DNA of 64,000 nucleotides from Microbacterium sp. C7(2022) (GTDB taxonomy: Bacteria; Actinomycetota; Actinomycetes; Actinomycetales; Microbacteriaceae): NCBI RefSeq assembly GCF_028823665.1, contig NZ_JAPEHV010000006.1, positions 310,001 to 374,000 on the forward strand, read 5' to 3'. Shown piece by piece: positions 1 through 9,139 of the stretch. Below the pieces are notes generated by a model. That model was not told the DNA's origin and searched no databases. It saw nothing but the letters and a program-made list of their open reading frames with translations. How positions within the stretch are numbered: position 1 is the stretch's first letter; each line of letters opens with the position of its first letter. The translations under genes were made by a program, and so were the position numbers.

Positions 1-423
1 TGCCAGCACCGCGGCGAGCGTGGCGATGTTGACGAGGAACCAGATCCATGGCTGGTGGGTGCTCGTCGGGATGAGCCCCTGGGTGGCGATCGGCCACACG
101 GTGAGCACGAGCACATAGGACACGGCGAACGCGCCTGCTCCGAGCCGGACGCCACGGCCCACGAAACACGCCAACACCATCACCGCCAGCGTGCCGAACG
201 CGACGAGCATCAGCGGAAGCTGCCAGGCCGGCAACGCATCGGTGGAGCCGATCGCTTCGACGAATGCCTGCGTGCCCAGCGCGAGCGAACCGAGCCCTGC
301 GGCGAGCGAGATGATGCGCTCCACGCGCGTTCTCGTGAACGAACCGATCCCCTGGGTCGATTCCCTCGTGGAGGGAATGTGATCCCACGCCCTCTCGAGC
401 AGGGTCTGCTCGTCAGCGCTCAC
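1..423 (-). CDS. sensor histidine kinase, N-terminal part (cut by window edge)
   Basis: The first 141 residues of a membrane protein are visible and the rest lies beyond base 1. After about 35 polar residues there are four hydrophobic stretches (near residues 37-55, 63-85, 93-110 and 122-141), the layout of actinobacterial sensor kinases with an N-terminal membrane sensor. No kinase motif is inside the window, so the call rests on context. The GTG start at 423 overlaps the end of the response-regulator gene by 11 bp, the normal arrangement of a two-component pair. A purely structural membrane protein is the alternative. Confidence 0.6.
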   Translation of the reverse strand, partial: MSADEQTLLERAWDHIPSTRESTQGIGSFTRTRVERIISLAAGLGSLALGTQAFVEAIGSTDALPAWQLPLMLVAFGTLAVMVLACFVGRGVRLGAGAFAVSYVLVLTVWPIATQGLIPTSTHQPWIWFLVNIATLAAVLA

Positions 424-1090
424 GAGCCGCCTCCGCCGAGTTCGTACCGGCTTCCGCCAGGATTCCGTCCTCCAGCGCGCGTCGCATGAGATCGACCTTG
501 GTCGGGGCTGGTCGCCCGACCTCGACGTACTTCACGCGCACGCGGGTGATGTTCTCCTTCGCCGTCGAGTAGGCAATCCCGAGCCGATCGGCGACAGCCT
601 TCAACGGCAAACCAGCCGCATACAGACGCAGAACGTCGCGCTCCCTCGCCGAAAGCTGCGCATCCGCGAAGTCGCGGTCGCCATCGATCGCGCTCGCCCA
701 TTCGACGTTGTTGAGCAGCTCCCCCCGCGCGACGGCGCGGATCGCGCCGATCACATCGTCGATCGGCGATGCTTTGCTCACCACTCCGGCAGCACCTGAG
801 GTGAGCGCTTCGCGCACAGCCGCGGGGCGATCAGCGACGCTATGGATGATCACGCTCGAACCATCCGACACGAGGCGCGTGACGTTCTCCGACACGGTCG
901 TTCCGTCGCCCAGCGTGAGATCGAGCACGACAACATCGGCCGGTGCGCCCCCGCCAGTTCGACGCCAGCGCAGATACTCGATCACAGAGCTGCCCGAAAA
1001 GACGACCTGCTTTCCGTCGCTGCGCGCGCAGGCCGCCTCGAGTCCGAGCCGCACGGACTCGTGGTCATCGATCAGCGCAATACGGGTCAT
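413..1090 (-). CDS. LuxR/NarL-type response regulator
   Basis: A 225-residue two-component regulator. The receiver domain (about residues 1-125) has the acidic pair D8-D9, the phospho-acceptor D57 in VVVLDLTL, and K106 in GVVSKASP. A LuxR-type helix-turn-helix follows (about 143-205, LSARERDVLRL ... AYSTAKENITRVR). The PAPTKVDLMRRA tail is typical of actinobacterial members. Its ATG overlaps the stop of the upstream RNA methyltransferase as ATGA, and its end overlaps the kinase start, so the three genes are probably translationally coupled. The input signal and target promoters cannot be read from the sequence. Confidence 0.9.
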   Translation of the reverse strand: MTRIALIDDHESVRLGLEAACARSDGKQVVFSGSSVIEYLRWRRTGGGAPADVVVLDLTLGDGTTVSENVTRLVSDGSSVIIHSVADRPAAVREALTSGAAGVVSKASPIDDVIGAIRAVARGELLNNVEWASAIDGDRDFADAQLSARERDVLRLYAAGLPLKAVADRLGIAYSTAKENITRVRVKYVEVGRPAPTKVDLMRRALEDGILAEAGTNSAEAARER

Positions 1091-2424
1091 CGCGCCGGGC
1101 CCTCGCCGTCGCCGACTCGGGTGAGGGCGGCGACCGCTTCAACATGGTGCGAATTCGGGAAGAGATCGAATGCGTCCACGCGCGCCGGCTCGTACCCCCG
1201 GGCACGAAAGGTTGCGAGGTCCCGCGCGAGGGCGACGGGGTCGCATGCGACATAGACGACGGCCGATGGCGCAAGCGATGCGACGGCGTCGACGACTCGC
1301 TGCCCCGCGCCCGCCCGGGGCGGATCCAGCAGCACTACTCCGCGGGCCAGCCGCTCGCGCTCACGGGCGGTCGCATCACTGGCGAGTGTTTCGAGCCAAC
1401 GATCGACCCGAGCCGTCTCGGCGCGCGCTCCCACCCATTCGGCGAGGTTTTCACCGGCGTGTTCGGTCGCTCGTGGATCGCTCTCGACACTGGTCACCCG
1501 GGTGGACGGCCCGCCGAGCTCACCGAGCGTGGCGGCGAAGAGCCCGACACCCCCATACAGATCCAGGTGCCAGCCGTCGGGATCGACGCCTGGCAAATCA
1601 GAGCGGATGCCGCGCAGCGCGTCGCGCACTGCGCCGGTCAGAGTGTGCGCCGCGAGGCGATGAACCTGCCAGAAGCCCGTGGCATCCACTCTGAAGTCGC
1701 GCCCAGCGACAGACTCGATCACGACCTCGGGAGTACGCGAGCGCATTCCGGGCTTCGATCGCGGTCGTTCTTCAGGTCGCGCGAGCACGCGGACACGTCC
1801 ATCGGACGGTTGAACCAAATCGATGCGTCCGGGCGCACCGGAGCGAATCTCGCGGGCGACGGCAGCGATCTCAGAAGTCGCGAGGGGCAGATCATCGACT
1901 TCGATGACGCGGTGGCTGCGCGCCGCGTAGGGCCCCACGCGCCCGTCGGGGTCGACGTGGAGGCTCACGCGCGTGCGCCACCGAGTTCCCTCGGCGTTCT
2001 CTGAGTCGATCGTGCCGCCCTCGCCCGAGGCAGAGGTGACCGGGGAGATGTCCACCGGCACGTCGAGCCCACCAAAGCGTCGCAGCGCGTCGATGACTAC
2101 CTCGCGCTTGAGCGCACGCTGGTGCCCGAGCTCGATGTGCCCGAAGTCTGCCCCGCCCGGGCGATCTTCCGGAGCGACATGCACGTCAGCGGCAGACCAC
2201 ACGTGTGGGCGACGGTGCGGCGAGGCATCGAGGATCTCGACGGTGTCTGCGCGCCAGAACGACTTCTTGCGCGTATCGGTTAGGCGGACGCGCACCCGTT
2301 CGCCGGGGATCGCGTCCGAGACGAACACGACGCGGCCCTCGTGCCGTGCGACGAAGATGCCGCCGTGCGCCACCGCCGACACATCGAGTTCGACGCTGTC
2401 GCCCGGGTTCATCGAATCATCCAC
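1087..2424 (-). CDS. TRAM-domain class I RNA (uracil-5-)methyltransferase, TrmA/RumA family
   Basis: This 445-residue enzyme should transfer methyl from SAM to C5 of uridine in tRNA or rRNA. A TRAM RNA-binding domain occupies about residues 6-62. The methyltransferase core carries DLYGGVGLF (288-296, SAM loop), LDPPRAG (366-372), the catalytic cysteine C394 in YVACDPVALARD, and the general-base region HHVEAVA with E429. The four iron-sulfur cysteines of RumA/RlmD are absent. A TAGGCT box 6 nt before GTG 2424 supports a leaderless start there; an in-frame ATG lies at 2412. The target base (tRNA or 23S rRNA) cannot be decided. It is the first gene of the operon with the two-component system. 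Confidence 0.88.
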   Translation of the reverse strand: MDDSMNPGDSVELDVSAVAHGGIFVARHEGRVVFVSDAIPGERVRVRLTDTRKKSFWRADTVEILDASPHRRPHVWSAADVHVAPEDRPGGADFGHIELGHQRALKREVVIDALRRFGGLDVPVDISPVTSASGEGGTIDSENAEGTRWRTRVSLHVDPDGRVGPYAARSHRVIEVDDLPLATSEIAAVAREIRSGAPGRIDLVQPSDGRVRVLARPEERPRSKPGMRSRTPEVVIESVAGRDFRVDATGFWQVHRLAAHTLTGAVRDALRGIRSDLPGVDPDGWHLDLYGGVGLFAATLGELGGPSTRVTSVESDPRATEHAGENLAEWVGARAETARVDRWLETLASDATARERERLARGVVLLDPPRAGAGQRVVDAVASLAPSAVVYVACDPVALARDLATFRARGYEPARVDAFDLFPNSHHVEAVAALTRVGDGEGPAR

Positions 2425-2430
2425 GCATAG

Positions 2431-2440
2431 AGCCTACGGT
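2431..2440. promoter_or_regulatory. overlapping divergent -10 boxes (methyltransferase / maf)
   Basis: TACGGT on the plus strand (2435-2440) lies 7 nt before the maf ATG. TAGGCT on the minus strand (2436-2431) lies 6 nt before the methyltransferase GTG. The two boxes share the TA at 2435-2436, so both promoters appear to be packed into 23 bp and only one could be melted at a time. Promoter function is inferred. Confidence 0.55.
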
Positions 2441-2447
2441 GGGAGGC

Positions 2448-3134
2448 ATGCGCGTGTGCCTCGCTTCGACATCCCCCGCCCGCCTCATGCTGCTCGACCA
2501 GTTCGGGATCCGCCCACTGACTCTCGCCCCGGATGTCGATGAAGAAGCGGTCGTCGCGGCGGTGGAGGCCGCGGAACAGCGCACTCTGTCGCCAGAAGAG
2601 CACGTGCTCCTGCTTGCTCGGCGCAAGGCCGGAGATGTGGCTGCCCGATTGGTGGACGACATCCCCGATTTCGACGGCATCGTCATCGGCGGCGACTCGA
2701 TGTTCGCCATCGACCGTCAGGTGCTCGGCAAGCCCCACACTCCCGAGAACGCCCGGCGCCGGTGGCTCGAGATGCGCGGCGAGACCGGAGTGCTTCACTC
2801 GGGCCACGCCGTCGTCAGGCTCATCCCCGGGCAACCGCCGCGTGAGGTGCACGCCGTCGCCGCGGCATCCGTCACCTTTGCCTCCGACATCACCGACGAC
2901 GAGATCGATGCGTACGTCGCCACCGGCGAACCGCTGCACGTCGCGGGGGCGTTCACCGTCGACAGTTTGGGCGGGGCGTTCATCACCCGCATCGACGGCG
3001 ACCCCTCGACCGTGGTGGGGATGTCGCTGTCGACCCTGCGGACGCTGATCCGCGAACTCGGGGTCGAATGGACGGGACTGTGGGGCAGTGTCGATCCCTC
3101 ACTTACCGAGCACGGCACGACCGCCGCGTTGTAG
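2448..3134 (+). CDS. maf: Maf-type nucleoside triphosphate pyrophosphatase
   Basis: A 228-residue protein of the Maf/HAM1-like fold, which hydrolyses non-canonical or m5-modified (d)NTPs to monophosphates. It opens with MRVCLASTSPARLMLL, the family's substrate/phosphate motif SxSPxR, and has GDSMFAIDRQVLGKP and GAFTVDSLGGAFITRIDGD further on. The ATG at 2448 is preceded by both GGAGG and a TACGGT box 7 nt upstream, so it may be leaderless. The longer open frame upstream lies inside the divergent methyltransferase and is not used. It sits directly before the carboxylase gene, as in other actinobacteria. Confidence 0.9.
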   Translation: MRVCLASTSPARLMLLDQFGIRPLTLAPDVDEEAVVAAVEAAEQRTLSPEEHVLLLARRKAGDVAARLVDDIPDFDGIVIGGDSMFAIDRQVLGKPHTPENARRRWLEMRGETGVLHSGHAVVRLIPGQPPREVHAVAAASVTFASDITDDEIDAYVATGEPLHVAGAFTVDSLGGAFITRIDGDPSTVVGMSLSTLRTLIRELGVEWTGLWGSVDPSLTEHGTTAAL

Positions 3135-3199
3135 GCGGTGGCAGATGTTTTCGCGAGGTTCTTGTAGGGAGCGCTCAAAAGCGCGCGCGGGGTGCTCGA

Positions 3200-3205
3200 T
3201 AGGCT
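3200..3205 (+). promoter_or_regulatory. -10 box, leaderless carboxylase promoter
   Basis: TAGGCT ends 7 nt before ATG 3213 and there is no Shine-Dalgarno sequence. No convincing -35 box is seen. Confidence 0.5.
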
Positions 3206-3212
3206 GACAACC

Positions 3213-4979
3213 ATGCCTCAGATCGCCAAGGTGCTCATCGCAAACCGCGGCGAGATCGCCGTCCGTGTCATCCGCGCCGCTCGCGACGCGGGAAAGTCGT
3301 CCGTCGCGGTCTATGCCGATCAGGATCGGGATGCCATGCATGCCCGCCTCGCCGACGAGGCGTACGCGCTCGAAGGCTCGACGAGCGCCGAGACGTACCT
3401 GTCGATCGAGAAGATCCTCTCGGTCGCCCGCCGCTCGGGCGCCGACGCGGTGCACCCCGGGTACGGGTTCTTGGCCGAGAACGCCGACTTCGCGCGCGCG
3501 GTCATCGCTGCGGGCCTGGTCTGGATCGGCCCCTCGCCCGAGGCGATCGAAGCCCTGGGTGACAAGGTCACCGCGCGGCACGTCGCTGAAAAGGTCGGCG
3601 CGCCCCTCGCCCCGGGCACTCCCGGGCCAGTGGACGGCACCGACGATGTCTTGGCCTTCGTCGCAGAGCACGGCCTGCCAATCGCCATCAAGGCCGCCTA
3701 CGGTGGCGGCGGACGCGGCCTGAAGGTCGCTCGCACCATCGAAGAGGTGCCCGAACTGTTCGAGTCCGCGACGCGCGAGGCGATCACCGCTTTCGGGCGC
3801 GGCGAATGCTTCGTGGAGAAGTACCTCGACAAGCCGCGTCACGTCGAGACTCAGTGCTTGGCGGATGCCGCCGGCAACGTCGTGGTGATCTCCACGCGCG
3901 ACTGCTCACTGCAGCGTCGGCACCAGAAGCTCGTCGAAGAGGCACCCGCTCCGTTCCTCACCGACGAGCAGAACGCCCTGCTGTACTCCTCGTCGAAGGC
4001 GATCTTGCGCGAAGTGGGCTACGTCGGTGCGGGCACGTGCGAGTTCCTGATCGGCGCTGATGGCACCGTGTCGTTCCTCGAGGTGAACACGCGCCTGCAG
4101 GTGGAGCACCCGGTCTCCGAAGAAGTCACCGGCATCGATCTGGTTCGCGAGCAGTTCCGCATCGCCGAAGGCGAAGAGATCGGCTACGACGACCCTCAGC
4201 CCGACGGCCACTCGATCGAGTTCCGCATCAACGGCGAAGACCCCGGTCGCGGATTCCTCCCGCAGCCCGGCCCCATTCACGTGTTCAAGACGTTCGGCGG
4301 CCCCGGCATCCGACTCGACTCCGGCGTGACCGCAGGCGACTCGGTCAGTGGCGCGTTCGACTCACTGCTGGGCAAGATCATCGTCACCGGTCGCACACGC
4401 GACGAAGCGCTCGAACGGTCGCGGCGGGCTCTGGACGAGTTCGAAGTCGCCGGAATGCCGACGGTGCTGCCCTTCCACCGCAAGGTGGTGCGCGACCCGG
4501 CCTTCGCCGCAGAAGACGGCACGTTCGGCGTGTACACGCGGTGGATCGAGACCGAGTTCGTCAACGACATTCCCGCGTGGGATGGCGAGGCCGAGGCTCC
4601 CAAGCCCACCGAGTCGCGGCACACAGTAGTCGTCGAGGTGAGCGGAAAGCGCCTCGAGGTGAGCCTGCCCGATCGCGTCGTCACCACGACCCCCACGCAG
4701 GGTCGCCCTGTCGCTGTTCCCCCGTCGCGTCGATCGCACGCCACCACCGTGGTCGCCGGCGCGTCGGGTGACGCGGTGAAGTCGCCGATGCAGGCCACCA
4801 TCGTCAAGGTCGCCGTCGCCGAGGGCCAGCAGGTCGTCAAGGGCGACCTGGTCGTCGTGCTCGAGGCGATGAAGATGGAGCAGCCCATCCAGGCTCATAA
4901 GGACGGCATCATCGGCAGCATCAACGCTGACCCCGGCACCACGGTGTCAGCCGGTCACCAGCTGCTCACCATCTCGTGA
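3213..4979 (+). CDS. accA3: acetyl/propionyl-CoA carboxylase alpha chain (biotin carboxylase + BCCP)
   Basis: A 588-residue fusion that carboxylates its own biotin with ATP and bicarbonate and passes the carboxyl group to separate beta chains, making malonyl- or methylmalonyl-CoA for lipid synthesis. The N-terminal part (about 1-450) is an ATP-grasp biotin carboxylase with [26 protein letters not shown], the glycine-rich [11 protein letters not shown] loop, and [14 protein letters not shown]. The C-terminal biotinyl domain carries EAMKMEQ with biotinylated K554. Length and domain order match the actinobacterial AccA3/AccBC type. No beta subunit is in the window. ATG 3213 is preferred to the earlier GTG 3192 because the protein starts at the conserved [14 protein letters not shown]. 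Confidence 0.95.
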   Translation: MPQIAKVLIANRGEIAVRVIRAARDAGKSSVAVYADQDRDAMHARLADEAYALEGSTSAETYLSIEKILSVARRSGADAVHPGYGFLAENADFARAVIAAGLVWIGPSPEAIEALGDKVTARHVAEKVGAPLAPGTPGPVDGTDDVLAFVAEHGLPIAIKAAYGGGGRGLKVARTIEEVPELFESATREAITAFGRGECFVEKYLDKPRHVETQCLADAAGNVVVISTRDCSLQRRHQKLVEEAPAPFLTDEQNALLYSSSKAILREVGYVGAGTCEFLIGADGTVSFLEVNTRLQVEHPVSEEVTGIDLVREQFRIAEGEEIGYDDPQPDGHSIEFRINGEDPGRGFLPQPGPIHVFKTFGGPGIRLDSGVTAGDSVSGAFDSLLGKIIVTGRTRDEALERSRRALDEFEVAGMPTVLPFHRKVVRDPAFAAEDGTFGVYTRWIETEFVNDIPAWDGEAEAPKPTESRHTVVVEVSGKRLEVSLPDRVVTTTPTQGRPVAVPPSRRSHATTVVAGASGDAVKSPMQATIVKVAVAEGQQVVKGDLVVVLEAMKMEQPIQAHKDGIIGSINADPGTTVSAGHQLLTIS

Positions 4980-4982
4980 TCT

Positions 4983-5018
4983 GCGGTTGCGGCATCCCCT
5001 CATCGGTGCCGCAACCGC
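4983..5018. terminator. bidirectional terminator between convergent genes
   Basis: A perfect 12-bp inverted repeat (GCGGTTGCGGCA / TGCCGCAACCGC) with a 12-nt loop fills the 48-bp gap between the ends of the carboxylase and lpdA genes. There is no T-tract, which is common in high-GC actinobacteria. Confidence 0.75.
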
Positions 5019-5027
5019 CACCGGGGG

Positions 5028-6476
5028 TCAGGCCCCGTAGATCTGGTGGTCTACGACGTGCATCGCGCGTGCCGCGTCGGTGATGCTGCCCGCCAGCGAC
5101 GGATACACCGCGAACACGCGTGAGACCTGGTCGACGGTCAGGCGACGCTCGACGGCGATCGCGATCGGGTAGATCAACTCGGAGGCACGTGGCCCCACGA
5201 TCACACCTCCCACGACACTTCCCGATCCGCGGCGAGCGATCAGCTTGACGAAGCCGTCTTTGATGCCCATCATCTTCGCGCGTGGGTTGGCCGCCAGTGG
5301 CAGCTTGTGGACCACAGCATTGATCAGCCCGTCCTCGATGTCCTTCTCCTGCCATCCGACAGTGGCGATCTCGGGGGCGGTGAAGATGTTCGAGGTGATG
5401 CGCCGACGTTCGAGGGGGATGACAGTGTCGCCCAGCGCATGGAAGACCGCGGTGCGGCCCTGCATCGACGCGACGGAAGCGAGCGGCACGAACGTCGTAC
5501 AGTCACCGGCGGCGTAGATGTTCGGGACCGACGTGCGCGCGACGCGGTTGACCTGAATGTGTCCGGAATCCGTCATCTGGACGCCCGCCTCCTCGAGACC
5601 GATGCCGGCGGTGTTCGGGATCGAGCCGACCGCCATGAGGCAGTGGCTGCCTTCGATCTCGCGGCCATCGCTGAGGGTGACGACCACGCCGTCGCCGACG
5701 CGCTCGACTTTGTCGGCGCGGGCCTTCGACAGCAGTTGCATACCGCCGCGCTTGAACACACGCTCGAGCACGGCCGCGGCATCCTTGTCTTCACCGGGAA
5801 GCACCTGATCGCGGCTAGAAACCAGCGTGACCTTCGCCCCCAGGTTCATGTACGCGCCGGCGAACTCGGCGCCGGTGACACCCGACCCGACGACGATGAG
5901 GTGCTCGGGGAGCGACTTCATGTCGTAGAGCTGAGTCCAGGTGAGGATGCGTTCACCATCGGGCTTCGCGCTGGCGAGCTCGCGCGGGGACGCTCCCACC
6001 GAAATGACGAACGTGTCCGCCTCGATGCGGTCGAAGTCGGTGCCGCCGGGCTCAGTCGAGACCACCACGGCGTTCTCCCCCTCCAGACGCCCATAACCCG
6101 AGACGATGCGCACTCCCGCTTCAGCAAGCGAGGCGCGCATATCGTCCGACTGCTGGCGAGCGAGCGAAAGCAGACGCTTGTTGATCGCCGACAGGTTGAT
6201 GGCGATCTCGGGCTTGAGGGGCTTGCCGTCCTTGCCCTTCGCGAACAACTGCACGCCCAAGTCGCTCGCACCCGCGATCGCCACCGCCGCGTCGGCTGTG
6301 GCGATGAGCGTCTTCGACGGCACCACATCGGTGATCACCGCCGATCCACCGATACCGGCGCGTTCGACGACAGTCACCTCCGCGCCGAGCTGTGCGGCGG
6401 CCAACGCCGCCTCGTAGCCGCCGGGTCCGCCGCCGATGATGGCGACGCTCTGAGTGCGCTCGAAGCTCAAGGACAT
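5028..6476 (-). CDS. lpdA: LpdA-type NAD(P)H quinone reductase (flavoprotein disulfide reductase family)
   Basis: A 482-residue FAD enzyme of the pyridine nucleotide-disulfide reductase fold. It shows the FAD site VAIIGGGPGGYEAA (about 11-24), the NAD(P) site LIVVGSGVTGAEFA and IYAAGDCT, then the dimerisation domain. In true dihydrolipoamide dehydrogenases the next motif holds a CxxxxC redox pair. Here it reads GIGGSAVITDVVPSK, with no cysteine. That pattern is characteristic of M. tuberculosis LpdA (Rv3303c), an NAD(P)H:quinone oxidoreductase, so dihydrolipoamide oxidation is unlikely. It converges with the carboxylase gene over a strong hairpin and diverges from the nucleoside phosphorylase. 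Confidence 0.88.
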   Translation of the reverse strand: MSLSFERTQSVAIIGGGPGGYEAALAAAQLGAEVTVVERAGIGGSAVITDVVPSKTLIATADAAVAIAGASDLGVQLFAKGKDGKPLKPEIAINLSAINKRLLSLARQQSDDMRASLAEAGVRIVSGYGRLEGENAVVVSTEPGGTDFDRIEADTFVISVGASPRELASAKPDGERILTWTQLYDMKSLPEHLIVVGSGVTGAEFAGAYMNLGAKVTLVSSRDQVLPGEDKDAAAVLERVFKRGGMQLLSKARADKVERVGDGVVVTLSDGREIEGSHCLMAVGSIPNTAGIGLEEAGVQMTDSGHIQVNRVARTSVPNIYAAGDCTTFVPLASVASMQGRTAVFHALGDTVIPLERRRITSNIFTAPEIATVGWQEKDIEDGLINAVVHKLPLAANPRAKMMGIKDGFVKLIARRGSGSVVGGVIVGPRASELIYPIAIAVERRLTVDQVSRVFAVYPSLAGSITDAARAMHVVDHQIYGA

Positions 6477-6531
6477 GATGTCTATTCTCCCCCTACTGGC
6501 CCCCGCGTCGTGCAGTTCCTAAAGTGGGGGT

Positions 6532-7365
6532 ATGTCCGACACCTCATCACACCCCCTCGACGACCCTCGCACTGACCCGTTCGGGGTCGCTGCGACGGCC
6601 GCCGCCGATATCGCCCGCATCACCGGAGTAGAGCGCCACGACATCGCGCTGACCCTCGGTAGCGGCTGGGGAAAGGCCGCCGACCTCATCGGCGAGACCA
6701 CCGCATCGTTCCCTGCGACTGAGGTCACCGGCTTCAGTGCGCCCGCGCTCGCCGGGCACGTCGGCACGCTGCGCAGCGTGAAGACTCCGAAGGGGAAGAA
6801 CGTCCTGGTGATCGGGGCGCGCACTCACTATTACGAAGGTCACGGCGTGCGCCGCGTCGTCCACAGTGTGCGCACGGCCGCGGCATCCGGAGCGCGAACG
6901 ATGGTGCTCACCAACGGCGCCGGGGGCATCAAGGCCCAGTGGAACCCGGGGCAGCCGGTGCTGATCAGCGACCACATCAACTTGACCGGCGACTCACCCC
7001 TCGAGGGCGCCACGTTCATCGATCTGACCGATCTGTACTCGACTCGGCTTCGCGATATCGCCCGGCGTGTCGACCCGACCCTCGACGAGGGTGTGTACTG
7101 CCAGTTCCGCGGGCCGCAGTACGAGACCCCGGCCGAGGTACGCATGGCGAAGACGATCGGCGGGCACATCGTCGGCATGTCGACCGCGCTGGAGGCAATC
7201 GCGGCGCGGCAGGCCGGCATGGAGATTCTCGGGTTCTCGCTCATCACGAACATGGCCGCGGGCATCCAGACCACACCGCTCAGCCACCAGGAAGTGATCG
7301 ACGCTGGCCGCGAGGCCGAGCCCGTGATCTCGTCGCTGCTGGCCCGAGTGATCGGCGAACTGTGA
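6532..7365 (+). CDS. punA: purine-nucleoside phosphorylase (trimeric type)
   Basis: A 277-residue enzyme that cleaves purine (deoxy)nucleosides with phosphate to base plus (deoxy)ribose 1-phosphate. It shows the phosphate loop LTLGSGWG, the NGAGGIKAQWNPGQPVLISDHINL block, FRGPQYETPAE, and the base-binding segment ending in ITNMAAG. Length and motifs match the trimeric family also called DeoD in M. tuberculosis. A TAAAGT box about 6 nt before the ATG suggests a leaderless transcript. Its stop overlaps the GTG start of the phospho-sugar mutase, a natural pairing because the product is a pentose 1-phosphate. Confidence 0.93.
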   Translation: MSDTSSHPLDDPRTDPFGVAATAAADIARITGVERHDIALTLGSGWGKAADLIGETTASFPATEVTGFSAPALAGHVGTLRSVKTPKGKNVLVIGARTHYYEGHGVRRVVHSVRTAAASGARTMVLTNGAGGIKAQWNPGQPVLISDHINLTGDSPLEGATFIDLTDLYSTRLRDIARRVDPTLDEGVYCQFRGPQYETPAEVRMAKTIGGHIVGMSTALEAIAARQAGMEILGFSLITNMAAGIQTTPLSHQEVIDAGREAEPVISSLLARVIGEL

Positions 7366-9083
7366 GCGACGAGGAAGCCCAGGGAGCGGATGCCACCCCC
7401 GGCGTGATCGCCGAGGCTCAGGCGTGGCTGGCGCAAGACCCCGACGGGCAGACGCGGGCGGAACTGCGCGAGCTCATTGCCGCAGCGGAATCCGGTGACG
7501 TTGCGGCGATTGCCGACCTGACGGACCGCTTCGACGGCCGCCTGGCGTTCGGTACCGCCGGACTGCGCGGGGAACTCGGGGCGGGCAGCAACCGCATGAA
7601 TCGGGTGCTGGTCGCGCAGGCAGCGGCGGGCCTGGCCGCCTACGTGCTCGACCACGCCTCCACGGAGACAGATGACGACGCACCCCTGGTGGTGATCGGC
7701 TACGACGGACGGCGCAACTCCGACGTGTTCGCGCGGGATTCCGCCGAACTGTTCGCCGGTGCCGGGCTACGCGCGGTGCTGCTGCCCCGACTGTTGCCGA
7801 CGCCGGTGCTCGCCTTTGCCGTCCGCCATCTGGGCGCGGCGGCGGGCGTCATGGTGACCGCCAGCCACAACCCGCCGAACGACAACGGCTACAAGGTCTA
7901 CCTCGGCGGGTCAGACGGCGGCTCGCAGATCGTTTCTCCGGCGGATGCCGAGATCGCCTCGCACATCCAGCGCGTGGCCGACCAGGGTGATGTCACGACG
8001 CTCCCCCGTTCGCTTGCCTTCTCGGTCGCACCGGAATCCGTCGTTGATGCCTACGTCGCCGCCACCGCGGCCGTCGCTCCGGCGCCCGAGGGCGCCGAGG
8101 GCCTGCGCTGGGTGTACACGGCGATGCACGGCGTCGGCGGGGAGACCTTCTCGCGCGTGCTCGACGAGGCGGGGTATCCCGCACCGACGCCCGTGAGCGC
8201 CCAGATCGCGCCGGACGGCGCGTTCCCCACCGTGGCGTTCCCGAACCCGGAAGAACCCGGTGCGATGGATCTCGCGTTCGAGACCGCGCGCGAAAGCGAC
8301 GCCGAGATCATCATCGCCCACGACCCCGACGCCGACCGACTGGCTGTCGCCATTCCCGACTCCGAGAGCGCTCAAGGATGGCGTCGGCTCACGGGAAACC
8401 AGATCGGGTTGCTCCTGGGCTGGCGCGCAGCGCAGCTCGTGGCCGCGCGCGGCGACGCCGACAGTGCGTCGTTGGCGTGCTCGCTCGTATCGTCGCCGGG
8501 GCTTGCTGCCGTGGCATCCCACTACGGACTGCACTTTCACGCGACCCTTACGGGGTTCAAGTGGATCTCGCGCGCACCCAACCTCGCGTTCGGTTTCGAA
8601 GAGGCCCTCGGCTACCTGGTGAACCCCGAGACCGTGCGCGACAAGGACGGAATCTCGGCGGCCGTCGCCATGCTCGGACTGGTCACGGAAGCGCGCGGCC
8701 GCGGGCAGACTGTCGCCGACCTGCTCACAGAGTTCGACGAAACGTTCGGCGCCTTCGCCAGCGACCAGATCTCGTTGCGTGTCGATGACGTCTCGACAAT
8801 CGGACGCATCATGGCGTCACTGCGTGCCCAGCCGCCGACAGCGATCGGCGAGGTCGCGGTGGATCGCATCGACGATCTCCTCGACGGGGCCGACGGTCTT
8901 CCGCCCGGCGACGTACTGCGGGTGTGGCTCGAAGACGGGTCGCGTCTGATCGTGCGCCCCAGCGGCACGGAGCCGAAGCTCAAGCTATACCTCGACGTGC
9001 GTGGCGACTCGGCAGATCTCGCCCAGGAGCGCATTGCAGCGCTGAGCGCGGGCGCGCGGGCTCTTCTCGAGCAACACGGCTAG
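7362..9083 (+). CDS. pmmB: phospho-sugar mutase (phosphoglucomutase/phosphomannomutase family)
   Basis: A 573-residue alpha-D-phosphohexomutase that interconverts 1- and 6-phosphates (or 1- and 5-) of hexoses or pentoses. The phosphoserine loop is VMVTASHNPPNDNGYKVY. The metal loop follows in the middle (AHDPDADRLAVAI), the sugar loop is GFEEALGY, and the phosphate site near the C-terminus is IVRPSGTEPKLKLYLDV. GTG 7362 overlaps the previous stop by 4 bp, so the two genes form an operon. That coupling suggests it handles ribose 1-phosphate, as PGM2-like enzymes do, but hexose activity is equally possible. The order PNP-mutase matches deoD-pmmB of mycobacteria. Confidence 0.88.
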   Translation: MSDEEAQGADATPGVIAEAQAWLAQDPDGQTRAELRELIAAAESGDVAAIADLTDRFDGRLAFGTAGLRGELGAGSNRMNRVLVAQAAAGLAAYVLDHASTETDDDAPLVVIGYDGRRNSDVFARDSAELFAGAGLRAVLLPRLLPTPVLAFAVRHLGAAAGVMVTASHNPPNDNGYKVYLGGSDGGSQIVSPADAEIASHIQRVADQGDVTTLPRSLAFSVAPESVVDAYVAATAAVAPAPEGAEGLRWVYTAMHGVGGETFSRVLDEAGYPAPTPVSAQIAPDGAFPTVAFPNPEEPGAMDLAFETARESDAEIIIAHDPDADRLAVAIPDSESAQGWRRLTGNQIGLLLGWRAAQLVAARGDADSASLACSLVSSPGLAAVASHYGLHFHATLTGFKWISRAPNLAFGFEEALGYLVNPETVRDKDGISAAVAMLGLVTEARGRGQTVADLLTEFDETFGAFASDQISLRVDDVSTIGRIMASLRAQPPTAIGEVAVDRIDDLLDGADGLPPGDVLRVWLEDGSRLIVRPSGTEPKLKLYLDVRGDSADLAQERIAALSAGARALLEQHG

Positions 9084-9139
9084 TCACACGGTGTCGGTCG
9101 GTCGTGCGAGAATCTGGTGGCCGATCAGAGAGAGACACC

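Noticed and set aside
943-2004. Long plus-strand open frame opposite the RNA methyltransferase
   Set aside because: It lies wholly inside a gene with clear methyltransferase motifs, its translation is rich in R, G, H and P without any family motif, and high GC content leaves such frames open by chance.
5028-6476. Dihydrolipoamide dehydrogenase
   Set aside because: The redox CxxxxC motif is missing.
5307-6575. 422-codon open frame opposite lpdA
   Set aside because: Antisense shadow of a conserved flavoprotein; no recognisable domain and no ribosome-binding site.
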